Shown piece by piece: positions 47,045-58,995 of a DNA stretch of 64,000 bases; the first letter of the stretch is position 1, and each line of letters begins with the position of its first letter. Under the pieces are notes generated by a model. That model did no database searches and had not been told where the DNA came from. It was given only the letters and a program-made list of their open reading frames with translations. The position numbers were made by a program, and so were the translations under genes. Source of the DNA: Sanguinoderma infundibulare (lineage: Eukaryota; Basidiomycota; Agaricomycetes; Polyporales; Polyporaceae). The DNA is taken from contig JAVLRN010000004.1 of assembly GCA_032821775.1 (NCBI GenBank), positions 744,001-808,000 on the forward strand, read 5' to 3'.

Positions 47045-47054
47045 CTATTTGTAT
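47045..47054 (-). promoter_or_regulatory. TATA-like element of DUF6533 copy D
   Basis: ATACAAATAG on the coding strand, 80 bp upstream of the copy D start, followed by a GTGGGTGCGG-containing stretch as in copy C. Confidence 0.5.
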
Positions 47055-48540
47055 GGTCTCAGCTGGAATAGGTGGACGATTTCCGGGCGCGCTGTTGGAG
47101 TATCACGGTGTTCAACAAGATGTACGGGACAATAGCGGTGGAGCCGAATACTGACTCTACCGGAGCTACCCACACAAGTTACGCCGCCTACGATATTTAT
47201 ATCGCGACTTTGCGCGACAACGAATTGCCATGCATTCTGAACGGTTCCACGCGGACGGCAGAAGCAGATGCTACGTGTTCACCCATCTGTCGGCAACGCA
47301 TCAGTGCTGGTCTATATCAGAGCCGCTCCAAGGTTTGAAGCCCTTACTGCTCCCGAAGCCCGGGTTCGTCACGACTGACAGATGCTCGTGATGATCAATT
47401 CGGGCTATGATAATCTCCCTATCCTCCACTTGCTCGTCCGTGGGTCATGAAGAGAAGGATAGAAGTGCTCCTGTTGCTCGAGTATCGGTCTCATAGAGGG
47501 GTTCTAGAATTTTGTTCGTAGTCAACGGAACGTCTGTCGCCCAATCCACTACACAACGTCAGAATGTCAAACACTCACATTAGAACATTTCGCAAGGAGC
47601 TAGTCAACTCATCATCCGACTGCACACTCGTCCGGTCCCAGAACCGTGAATCGACCAAGCTTCTGCCCGACTATGCTCCTGTACGACTCCGCGAAGGGCG
47701 ATTCACTCGACGACCAGCAATGCCGTCCTCTGGAGCTGCATGCAGCCCGATCTGGAGCGCGACCAGTGAGACCACAAACCCCTGCACGCATTTCCGTCAG
47801 CATCAGCACCATCTAGAGCACCACATAGTGACACCTCGGCCCAAGATGGGGATGTACACAAGGTCAAGAATAACACGCCGGCCGGTAGCCCAAACCGAGA
47901 AATCAACACCCTACACAGGCTCAGTCATGCGGGTGCACGGTAGCGGAGGTCAGATCCGGTAAAGGATGCCTCGCTCCCCCAACACCGAACAACGTTTTCA
48001 GAACAGCAAAATGTCTAGTACGAACCTTCGCGGGAGGCCAGAGGCACCAAAGGTTGGTCCGACGCCAGGAGAAATGACGCGACTCACAAATTGGCCAGCA
48101 TATGATGCAAAGCAAGTCGTCTTTGCCCTTGTCTTAGCCTCACTGTCTTACGAGTTGCTCCCAGTCGCTCTCGAGTCTTGGCCCGCCTTTGGGACAGCAG
48201 TCTTCGATGGTGCACGAAGCGACCAATCACTGTTCGCGGTTGTACATCAGCTCCGTCCATGCACGGATATATCTTGACTCCAAGGGTCTTTCTTGGGGCG
48301 CCTAAGGATGGCCGATAACCGTAAGAATGTCGGATGCGTGCGATATCGACTAGGCCAGGAAGTACCGTTAACTTGTACTTCAGTACCAGAGGGATCTCAG
48401 CTCCGAAAGTCGGACGGTGGAGGTGCTGCAGGAGAACGTGTACTGGCGAATTTACGGAGAGAATTGCAAACAAGAGATGCGCGCACAAGTCACAGAATAG
48501 ATAACTCAATTATCAGGAGCGAGGGCGCGGCGAGAGACGC

Positions 48541-48604
48541 GGAGCTCGAGGTGTGTTTGGTGTTGTTTGGACTCAGCCACAAAGGCATTGCGTGGTGGGC
48601 GCTT
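48541..48604 (+). repeat. Dispersed promoter-like repeat, copy 4
   Basis: Reads GTTTGGTGTTGTTTGGACTC, then AGCCACA and GTGGTGGGCGC. It lies about 70 bp upstream of the helicase pseudogene start, the natural place for a promoter or leader. The other three copies may therefore be pieces of duplicated helicase upstream DNA. Confidence 0.45.
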
Positions 48605-48672
48605 GGGAGCTGAGCGTCTCGTCCCCCTCCGAGTCCGAGTCCTGCGTACAAGAAAGTAGAATCTTCTTAATA

Positions 48673-50118
<1,446 letters not shown>

Positions 50119-50159
50119 ACCCCGTCTTTGGCCGGTGCTAGCACCTGACGAGGCGGGGA

Positions 50160-50456
50160 AGGGGTCCGGGAGAGACAATGAGGTGGACGTATCGGGTTGT
50201 CCGTAGGAGATATTCCATTACCTTGATGCTGATTGAAACAATGCACAGGGCCCGTCCGACTGCGCTGTTCGTGGCATCGAAATTTGTGTTCCAGGTCGTG
50301 CTCGACCTCGCGTGGCTGGTGCTCGCATTCTGCGACCGCAACTTCATCGACGGTGCGCTTGTCATGTTTTTCACCGATTTTCTCTCGCATACTGTCTGCC
50401 CTTTACTACCGGGTGCCACAGAGCCGGCCGAGTCCCCTTCGGAGGACAAGCGTTGA
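50160..50456 (+). pseudogene. 3' fragment of the membrane-protein family at 35960-37221
   Basis: Directly after the helicase pseudogene. A GTCCGGGAGAGACAATGAGG stretch followed by GTGGACGTATC matches the penultimate exon end at about 36757-36798, including the next splice donor. The following exon reads FVASKFVFQVVLDLAWLVLA, then FCDRNFIDGALVMFF, parallel to ASNFVFPVAFDLAQLALALR and FLDGALVLIV in the intact gene. It then diverges and ends SPSEDKR with TGA at 50454-50456. Upstream exons are absent. Confidence 0.75.
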
Positions 50457-50692
50457 CGCCAGAGATGCATGTCGCACGACCAGAAGAGCAGCCGTTCGTC
50501 AGCGTTCACCGAGGATTTATTCATATGCGCTACATGCATGTACTGACGATACTATATGTATAACAACACAGCATTCAACAGCGATCCGATGAAGCTGACC
50601 GATTTGAAACTTAATACCTTGCCCGTCGCGTAGAGGAAGGCACCGATGCGTCGCACGCCACACGAAAGAAGTCTGTTTGAATATTGTATTTT

Positions 50693-51075
50693 TTAGGAGC
50701 ATAGAACAGGTGCAACGGAGAGTCTCTGCCCATTCAAGGGAGGGTAAAACCTAGCCTTCCTTGGGTCGTCGTAGTTAACATACGTCCGCCCTGCCTCTGT
50801 GGCCGGAAGTGCAGGAGTGTCGCTGCCGGTTGCCCCAGCAGCGACCGAAACTCCCCCCGGGACGTGAATCCCACCAACGCCCGAGACTCGCTGCGCGTGC
50901 CTGTTCCGTAAGTAAAGAAACCAAGGCCACGGGCCACTGCGAACGCGATACACAACACATGAATGATGATGAAGCAACGAGCCGCACATGCCCGCGAAAA
51001 TCACAGTGCACGCAACCATGAACAGAGAGACGACCATGAACCACACACGACGTAATCCGAGGCCATATCTGATCG
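50693..51075 (-). CDS. Small putative membrane protein or gene fragment
   Basis: Minus-strand frame reading LRRVWFMVVSLFMVACTVIF, then AGMCGSLLHHHSCVVYRVR, a Gly/Val-rich stretch, and GRTYVNYDDPRKARFYPPL, ending SVAPVLCS. One strong hydrophobic helix near the start and a Tyr/Pro-rich end. I do not recognise the family. It may be the last exon of a larger gene whose upstream part is obscured by the repeats at 51080-52000. Confidence 0.35.
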
Positions 51076-51079
51076 ACCT

Positions 51080-52000
51080 GTCGAGAAGTGGGCCCTGGAT
51101 GTGATCTTGGATGACCGTTTGAGTCTACCGCGTTGGCGGTGCTGAGTGCCTAAGATATGCCAGGAGCACGCCGCGAGGTTCACCAGCAACTAGGAGAACG
51201 CCCAAGCAGGAGCAAGTGTCGTCCACGCAAGTATGGGAGACATCGGCCCAGCGCTAGAGGTCAAGTGTCGCAGAGATCTGACATAGACAGAGGACGAAGA
51301 CGGGCCTTCAACCATCCAGCGACACCAAAAACCTAGGCGAAGCCAACCACTGCGGGGGTCTTGCTCGGCTCTGAGTGGAGGCTTGAAGGCCCGTTGCGTC
51401 TGCCGCGTTGGCGGCGTCGAGTTGCCTGGGGTCTGCCTAGAGGACGCCAGTAGAGTCCCCAGTACCTAGATCAGTGTTGCAAGAGTCGGGTACGTCGCCA
51501 CAGAGGCCAAGCGTCGCGGAGGTCAGAAGCAGGAGAGAGCCAGAGGATGGACCAACCACTCGACTACCGCCAAAGACAGAAACGAAGCCAACCACCATGT
51601 GGGCTCTTGACACCCTTGAGGGAAACCTTGAATGACCGTTTGGGTCTACCGCATTGGCGGCGTCTAGCTGTCTAAGGTTTGTCTTGAAGGGCGCCACCAG
51701 ACTCTAGAGTCGCTAGGACCAGAAGGACAAGTTGACAACATCGAAGGAGGGGTCGCAGAAGTTATTGGTCTTGATGGCATTGGATACGTCGTAAAAGTTG
51801 TTCAGTGGAAGCATCGTATAGAGCAGACGGAGATGAGGGCCGGAGAACGTACGAAGCGGCTGACAAACGAGTACTCAACCACCAAGCCACCCTGACCGCC
51901 AAAGACGAAGACGAAGTCAAGCACAGCGTGGACTGAGATCCTAGATGGTAGCCACCACAGAGAGAGTATCCTGAGATCGAGCTCAGCACGTACAGACGGT
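51080..52000. repeat. Degenerate tandem repeat block, ~245-276 bp period
   Basis: The motif GTCTACCGCGTTGGCGG recurs at about 51123-51139, 51399-51415 (GTCTGCC..) and 51643-51660 (GTCTACCGCATT..). Each is preceded by TGAATGACCGTTTGxG-like or TGAAGGCCCGTTGCG-like sequence. AACGAAGCCAACCACxxxG precedes the second and third by about 50-70 bp; GTCGCxGAGxTCxGA also recurs. A weaker fourth unit may end the block near 51790. Degeneracy indicates an old array; no coding frame runs through it. Confidence 0.65.
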
Positions 52001-52961
52001 GAGCGGGGAGGTCAACCCTGAGTCTTCTGTGGTTGGTGGTTGTGGTCGCGTCGTTGAGGGGGGAGAGCTTGACTGACGATATTGAAGGACGATGAGCGAT
52101 GAGGAGACTATTGAGTATCGGAACAGGGGACCTGGGAAGGGGGAGAGGATAAGATGCAATTAGTAGGCGGCCTGGCGGAGCGGTTGGTGTTGGAGTAGGT
52201 GCAAGGGAGAGGCGCACAGGTCAGCGCTTGAAACTCCGCGGCGCGCGGCGGCCGATCGTCGTCCCAAAAAGGTAGGTCGGCGGACCGTTCAGCCACGCAC
52301 CGGATCGCCCGGATCGCTACCCGCCCGCCGCAAGCGGGTCGGACGCTGTGGACGCTGACGTCGCTGTTCTGGCTGGAGGTGTACCTGCAGGCTGCAGCAA
52401 GAACTCTGGGGAGAGAGATCAACGTTGTGAGCCCCACCCGCCTGTCCTCGTTTTCGGTACTCGTCGGGATCTTCTCTGCGCTAACTAGATGCGACAGCTC
52501 ACACTCGTGACTCCCCCCAGCCCAAACGAAAAGCCAGGGGCGCGCGGCGGGGGAGCTTCCGGAATTTCTGGTGGTCTTCGACATGGGATGGTGGTGACCA
52601 GGAGGAGCTGACGGAACCCACGGCTGTGGTGAGCTCTTGGCCTGCAAATTAAATCCAAGGCGCAGACAAGTGCCTGGCACTGGCTGCCGGACGCACGAGC
52701 CAGTTTTTGCATGTCCGTACAGAGAGTCAGTCAATGAAAGTATGTGCTAGAGGAATCAGGACTGCTATTCATAACGTATTCCAGGGTATTCTCTCGCTCG
52801 CGAGTCGAATACGAGTCAAGAAAATCCGGCGTGCGTGCTCGAAGCGAACGAGAACCACAACGTCTAGAGGACAGCCTTCATGCCGAAGAATGACCAGGAA
52901 CGTGTCCCCTGTGGGCTACACTACTAATTGGCACTGTTCGCGTGATGCGCGTCGGCAGGAA
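52001..52961. other. Intergenic, no supported gene
   Basis: About 1 kb between the repeat block and the copy E stop codon. A long minus frame (52108-52734) is Arg/Pro/Ser-rich with no motif. The part next to 52962 is presumably the copy E 3' UTR. Confidence 0.4.
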
Positions 52962-54741
52962 TCAACCTATGTTTGCCGCGCTCAAGGTCGCCTCCCAAAT
53001 GGCTACGTCCGAGCCCGAAAAGGGAACGTGCCCATCCGGCCCCCAACCGAAGTCGGCGCTGTCTTCCTTCGAGTCGGAGACAGGGCGCTTCCAGCCAGCT
53101 TCCCCTGGGGCGCGGAGTGAGGACGTCAAGGAGCCGAGAGCACGGTCGAACCTGAGGCTCCGCACTTGGATTGACGAGAGGGAATGCTGGTGTGGGATGC
53201 CATTCGCGGCCTCCTGAAGATCGATGAAGAAGCGCGACATGAGGATGGCGGTGATCCTAGGCGCAGGGGTCAGTGAATCGTGATAGCAGACGGCATTTGG
53301 GCTGACATACGGTTCGGTGAGAATTGGAAAGTAGCTTGTGCTGGCATTTGCCAGGCTCAGGCTAAGAGTCTGCACGCCAACTGAGCACGGATGACAGGGG
53401 AGACTGCAGGGTCTAGCCTTACTGAACCGAGCGAGAACGTCAGGTGAAGGACGTTCATGATAGATAGGACACTTGGAATGCCGTCAGCGCGAGAAGGGAT
53501 ACATTCACGGAGGACGCACATGAAGTATATGACGCCTAGCAAATATGAATGGGGTGATTGAATAAAATGGCCTATGCCTAGTGATTCATTTTGCTCACCG
53601 TTTCTCAAAAGAATGCTCGAGAGCGACGTGGTTTGGCCCAGCAGTTTCATTTCCTTGGCATTCTTGTATGTCGCAGCCCAAGTGATGGCTACGACCAGTA
53701 TGTCGGCCGTGATGAGGCAACCCCGAGAAATGATAAGCACTAGGTAAAATGCGTTCGGACGATGTATAATTCAGCTTCTGCCAGCTTTGCATGAACCGAC
53801 AGTTAATACGCACACCTACAACAAAGATGTCTGATCAATAAATGAGTACGTATGGATTTTCTTGCAGAACTGCACTCACGCATCCCTCACAGCTTCTGTC
53901 ACGCCGGTAGCTACAATACACCTTGCGTACGTGGGGTCTACGAAGATGCTTTTACGGCCTAGTAAAACCTTTGAATGTCCGCATGTCAGCCTCATTCCAC
54001 CTTAGCAATAGACATATCCATGTCTGCAGGACTCACATAGTTGACGACCGGAGGTGCGAGGGAGAGTATGAAGACCAAGACTGCAAGCGCCCATGTCCGA
54101 GTGCTGAGAGCGTAGCCTCGTAAGCCAGAGAACGCTGGTTGACAGGCAGGAAACGTCAATATGGATTCCATTAAGGATTGGTTCCCAAACCGCGCGTACT
54201 GGCCCAGGGAATATATTGGAGACACCTTAGGAACCGTGAGCTCCACATGCCCGCCTCGCACCTGGTGTTTCGGTGAGCCCATAAGGTTCTGGCATGAGAT
54301 ATATAAAGCCCTTACGCCTGCGATCAGGTGCGTTAGATGCACGTTGATGACAAACGGATGGGGGACGTACTGCGGGGGTACCATGGAATAGCAACGATGC
54401 GAGTAGGAGTAGATGGGCCACCAGTGGGATGTAGCGGTTGACGAAAAAGAGGAGAGACGAAATAGTAACTCTACGCCTCCAGAAGAGCTCGATGTCTTTG
54501 CCGATGGTGATCGTGAACTCATAGATCAGAAGGCCTATCAAGAATCGAAGAATCATATTAGCATGAACCATGCCGACCCTGACACAGGAATCCGTGGCAC
54601 ACTTACTGACGGCGACTGTGGCGAAGTAAGTTTTTACTTGACTGGAGGAGATGGTGTAAGTACATCATGAAGCCGAAGAGGATTGATTGCTCACTTCGAA
54701 TCACAGACGACGACAAACCCAGCGTTTGCTGAATTCGACAT
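52962..54741 (-). CDS. DUF6533 multi-pass membrane protein, copy E
   Basis: Start MSNSANAGFVVV at 54739-54741. The DUF6533 exon reads LLIYEFTITIGKDIELFW, then RRVTISSLLFFVNRYIPLVA. Later exons: FSGLRGYALSTRTWALAVLV, FILSLAPPVVNYV and ISRGCLITADILVVAITW, with LLGQTTSLSSILLRNG. Then come VIYFM and LLSIMNVLHLTFSLG. The tail has SRFFIDLQEAANG, SSIQVRSLRFDRALG and SLTSSLRAPGE, ending LSAANIG at 52962-52964. The TATA-like ATACAAATAG is at 54804-54813 on the coding strand. Family function unknown. No obvious disabling change was seen, though the exon after the DUF6533 exon is less similar to the other copies. Confidence 0.84.
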
Positions 54742-57294
54742 GATTCAGAGCAGAAGGAATGGAAGAAGAGGGCGACTTGAGAGCGCACCCCAGTCGACTG
54801 CTACTATTTGTATCCCTGACGTCTCCCCTCTAAGACAGTCATCGCCGTAATCGGGTGTTCAACAAGATGCGGGTTCACATCCGGAATACGTACACTCATC
54901 CCGCCACATTAATCAATATTGACTTAGACGTAGACGCACCTATGCTCCGAAGACTAGCACCCCATTATGGTACTCTGACTGGCAGCTGCAGAACATCGGC
55001 GATGTTGGGCAGCCCCGAGCCAATCATTCTCCTCTGTGATCCAACCATGCTCTGCGGTCGCGAGCGTCCTTGGCAGCTGCCCGAGATATCCAATGTTCTC
55101 CCCGTATGCCACATACAAAGACCTTAATGACATCGGTGTTGGGGAAACGACGAAAATACCACTGTCCTTCGTTCCCCCCGCCTGAACACGGTGGCCGCGA
55201 GTATCGTGACCGAATATTGGACTTACTATCATACCAATTCACCAGCTTCGGCGCCCACGCACCCCTCAAAAATCCGCCGCATTCTCAGCCTGTCTGGCAC
55301 CGTCGCATTCGCGTCTGGAAGTCCGCTGGGTCGCCCACACATGCGGCGGTTAAGAGCATCCTCAGGGTGCCGTGTTGACCCAATTTCGAGGAAGTTTTGA
55401 AGCTATCGCGGAGGAACTGTTGGTCCGCGAAGACGGTTGCACGTGGAAGTCGGCCAGGGTACGAGAGTGTGTAGGGGCACGCGAAGGCTTTGGGTACGAT
55501 AGCGAACGCCGCGTCGTGGCAGAGGGAAGGTCGTAGACTAAGGACGGCGGAATGAGGCCAAGCTGCGACAATGGCCACAAAAAGAGAGTTGCGTTCGGAC
55601 AACCTCGGCGTTTCGGCTTTTCGGTCCGGAACTAGACGCCTACTATATCACTACCGACCTAATCCGCAATGTAGCTCGATAGCTTTCCATTTGTCACGGT
55701 GCACAGTGTGTTCTGACCGAATATCGCTACATGATGATTCTCCATTATCCTACGAAGGTGCTTCCCACCGTAATCTTTTGTATGCCCTGCGAACTGCCGG
55801 TAACCCTCAGGCCTCGGTCTACGATGCTACGGCCCTCTGCTTGCGGCTTCCGGAATACAATGTCCGGAAACTCGTGCTCCGTGCAGGACGCGCTTTGCAA
55901 CGCCGTGAAGTCTGAGCCACCTGCCGCCCCCGCCACAACCGTGATCACCTACTCTCGCCCAAGTGTGCCAGGATAAATTTGTGATCGTCCAGACGCGGCG
56001 CAGGCCGGGAGCAAGGGTATATCATCAGAATGATATGTACCCGGACTCGGGTTGAAGGGAGAAAGAACATACCGGAGTACTATCTTTGACGTTACCAAAA
56101 TTGATCCCGGTGCTGAGATCGGTGGTGCGCCTGATGCTGGTGGACAGAGCGAACGGCGTCCCCCCGTTTGACACAAACAATATATGGAGAGGCAGCCGCG
56201 CGTCCTCTCAGCATCGGAGGTGTGGATCGCTCATGTCTCAGCGCGCAGCTGCGAAAGCCTTGGCAAACGGGATGAAGACCTGAAACATACCGTGTTAAGC
56301 CGGTAGATCGCATCGAGATAGAAGTCTACTGGGCGCACTCACGCTCGACCTCCCAGAGGGCGATTAAGAACAAGGTTCGCGGGACTTGCATGCCCGGAGG
56401 CGCTTCGCCACTGTGTACCGCCTCGCGGCATGCGAGCGCAGGATGACCGCGGGGTGGAGTACCTGCCCACAATGTCATCAGCGCTCAGAACTCAAGGCGT
56501 TGACTGCGGAAGAGGTCGCCGGGCAGTGTGAAAAATACGTACACAGTGCAAGATGCTCGCGTGGGCGTCGGTTGAGCGTCGGCGCCATGACACGCAGTGG
56601 ATCACGGCTTGTCTCCCGACCCTCGGTGGAGCCCAACAAATGTAGGACCCTCCCAGTCATGCTCCCGGAACGGCAGCAGCGCTGAATTATCAGTTTTGCT
56701 CCGTTTTCTGGATGCCTCTGCCCTCAGATGACCCTCGATCAGCGACGATATAGCGAACGACTGAAGCTGATAACGAACCGAGCTTAAACTTTGTATAAGT
56801 AGCATCTACCCATTCAACCCTCTTCATACGTTTGTGGTGGATGGAAGGATCCCTGTGTGAGGTTGTTAAATCGGGACATGGTACAGCCGGAGGGTCGATA
56901 TGGCGGATGGTGTTGGTGGCAACGGGTGAGGATACGGTCACGTTGAATGCGGGCGTTGAATATCACGCGCCAAAAATGGACAGGGCGCTTCTGCGTCCAC
57001 GTCGGAGGAGTGGGACTCGAAGTCTTTACTTCTCCCACTGTTCCACCTACCTTCGGAATGCTCACTCGACCGCTTTTTTCCCTCACTGTTCGGAACACAC
57101 CATACTACTCGGATGTTGATTAAGCACTCGACAGATTGATCAGGATCGTTTAATAGTAAGTACTTCAACTTGGGAATCGGAGCACTCTCGAGTCCCAGGA
57201 TGGTCTATGTACGGCCCCTAGGCCGAAATATACTATTCTGTCAAATTGCGACGAGAACCCCTCGCGTACTCGCATCATATTCGAACAGATTAAG
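54742..57294. other. Long intergenic stretch
   Basis: 2.5 kb without a supported gene. It begins with the copy E promoter (54804-54813) and the GTGTTCAACAAGATG block shared with copy D (54853-54870), then dispersed repeat copy 2 (55180-55420). Many short frames on both strands between 55560 and 57170 carry no motif. Confidence 0.4.
55180..55420. repeat. Dispersed repeat, copy 2
   Basis: Counterpart of 34610-34860, sharing the ACACGGTGxCCGCGAGTA block and a GCGGTTAAGAGCATCCTCAG-like downstream block. It is degenerate; the origin may be a shared decayed gene or transposon tail. Confidence 0.35.
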
Positions 57295-57493
57295 GCCCGA
57301 ACGGCGTTCTCAGTCTGACTGAGCTCCACCACGGTGACTCCACATGGATGTACAACGTCCGGCCCGAATTTGATCCTCGGATTGACAGGCTTCTACTTTC
57401 AAGCCATCCGAAGCTATTCACCTTTGCCAAGGCCCTGAGCGGCACAGGGATTCGACTGGCCTCCGATGCCGAACGCCTCTCCCGCAAGCCTTG
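57295..57493 (+). pseudogene. Short coding-like fragment, unrecognised
   Basis: After a possible splice acceptor (ATTAAG) the plus strand reads NGVLSLTELHHGDSTWMYNV, then RPEFDPRIDRLLLSSHPKLF and TFAKALSGTGIRLAS, ending SRKP with TGA at 57491-57493. It has coding-like composition but no upstream exon could be joined, and a stop lies immediately upstream in frame. Probably the last exon of a lost gene. Confidence 0.35.
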
Positions 57494-57875
57494 ACGGTTG
57501 GTTCGCACCCTTGCGCTCCGAGTCGGCGCGCCTCTGGCTGCTCGCCCAACTTCCTCGGCGCCGGCTTCACAAAGCAACCGCGCTCAGGAGATTGCCGGGA
57601 AGCGTGCCACGCGCACCATGCGGTTGTTGAGGTTCTGGATGTTCGCCCACGTTGTCGGCTGAGCTAGGGCTGCGCAGATCCCAGCGCAGCCTGGAAAAGA
57701 CGGTATGGGAAGCTATGTACACCCTTCCCTCTCGTCTCCTCGCTGATCATGGGTAGTTCTGCCAGCAATGCTGATGAGTACGACTGCATTCCTGTCTTGG
57801 TCCCATGACCAGTCCATTAGCGAGGACTTACCTATCTGGCGGGTGCAAAACCTCGAGCCATCGAACAACTCCTTC

Positions 57876-58838
57876 CGTCGATATATTGCTGGTGCAAACA
57901 CCGGAACTGATAGAGATCTGCGGGTGATTTGATGTGACCGGACGTTGGTCCCGTAATTGACTTCCACAACGGTCATACGGACGACATACGTATGACCGCA
58001 TACACGCGGCTTCGCTGGCTCCCGGGTAAGCCATTCATTCTTTCCAACGCTCAATTCAACCCCAGCCGACAGCTCTCCCCAAGTACTGGTCAGGATCGGA
58101 CACAGAGGCTGCAACAGTCAACACTAAGTATTGCTTGACTTGGGCGACTTCGCGCGCAGTGTCGCCCTTCCCTCGGCCGGTCTTCAACCATGGTCAACTT
58201 GTGGTCGCTTTCCCGATCATTCTATTTCAACTCACATCGACTCGAATGCAACGTTGTGTTAGTCTAATGCCAGCGCATCCGGGTCGGCGTCATTCTTCCG
58301 TGGAGAGGTTCTAATCTTTGTCTCCCGCTCATGCGATGAGGACCTTTTGGCAGCGAAGGTGCGTCGATATCTTGCTGGTGCAACCACCGGAATTGATAGC
58401 GATCTGCGGTTGAATTGATATGACCGTACGTTTGTCCCGTAATTGACTTCCCCAACGGTCATACGGACGGCATACGCGCGGCTTCGCTGGCTCCCTTGTA
58501 AGCCATTCTTTCGTTCCAACTCTCAATCTAACCCAAACCGTCAGCTCTCCCAAAGCACTTGTCAGGATCGGAAAAAGAGGGTGCGACAGTCACCACTAAG
58601 TATTGCTCGACTTGGGCAACTTCGCGCGCAGTGTCGCCCTCCCCTCTGCTGGCCTTCAACCATGGTGAACTTGTCATCGCTTTCCCAATCATTCTATTGC
58701 AACTCACATCCACCAGAAGGCGACGTAATACTAGTTTCATGCCAGCGCATCCGAGTCAGCGTCATTCTTCCTCGCAGAGGTTCCAATCTTCGCCTCATAC
58801 GCATGCGATGAGGCGTTTTTGTCAGCGAAGGTGCGTCG
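57876..58838. repeat. Tandem direct duplication of ~480 bp upstream of the esterase
   Basis: Copy 1 runs from CGTCGATATATTGCTGGTGC at 57876 to 58361; copy 2 from CGTCGATATCTTGCTGGTGC at 58362 to about 58838. Shared landmarks include CGTAATTGACTTCC, CGGCTTCGCTGGCTCCC, ACTAAGTATTGCT, CTTCGCGCGCAGTGTCGCCC, CAACCATGGT and GATGAGG. Similarity is roughly 85% by eye. Copy 2 ends about 160 bp before the carboxylesterase ATG, so part of its promoter is duplicated. No convincing protein is encoded. Confidence 0.85.
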
Positions 58839-58995
58839 CACGGTAATTTCTTCGCGTTCGCGGCTGCAACCATAGCGCTCCTTACGACCGGACGCCAGCG
58901 TATATATTCCGCATGGATTGGCCGAGCACCTCTCAGAGGCCTCCAACACTTCAGGGATCTGCCTCTAGGCCCCAAACACCGCTCCCTACTTCGCT

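Larger units (their letters stand above)
46966..48672. other. Intergenic, relic-rich
   Basis: 1.7 kb between copy D and the helicase pseudogene. It contains the copy D promoter and a segment (47105-47125) sharing GTGTTCAACAAGATG with the copy E upstream region (54853-54870). A stretch near 47830-48010 resembles 40225-40385. Promoter-like repeat copy 4 is at 48541-48604. No intact gene is supported. Confidence 0.4.

Noticed and set aside
52108..52734. 208-codon minus-strand frame near the repeat block
   Set aside because: Arg/Pro/Ser-rich, no domain, no splice support; likely fortuitous in GC-rich DNA.
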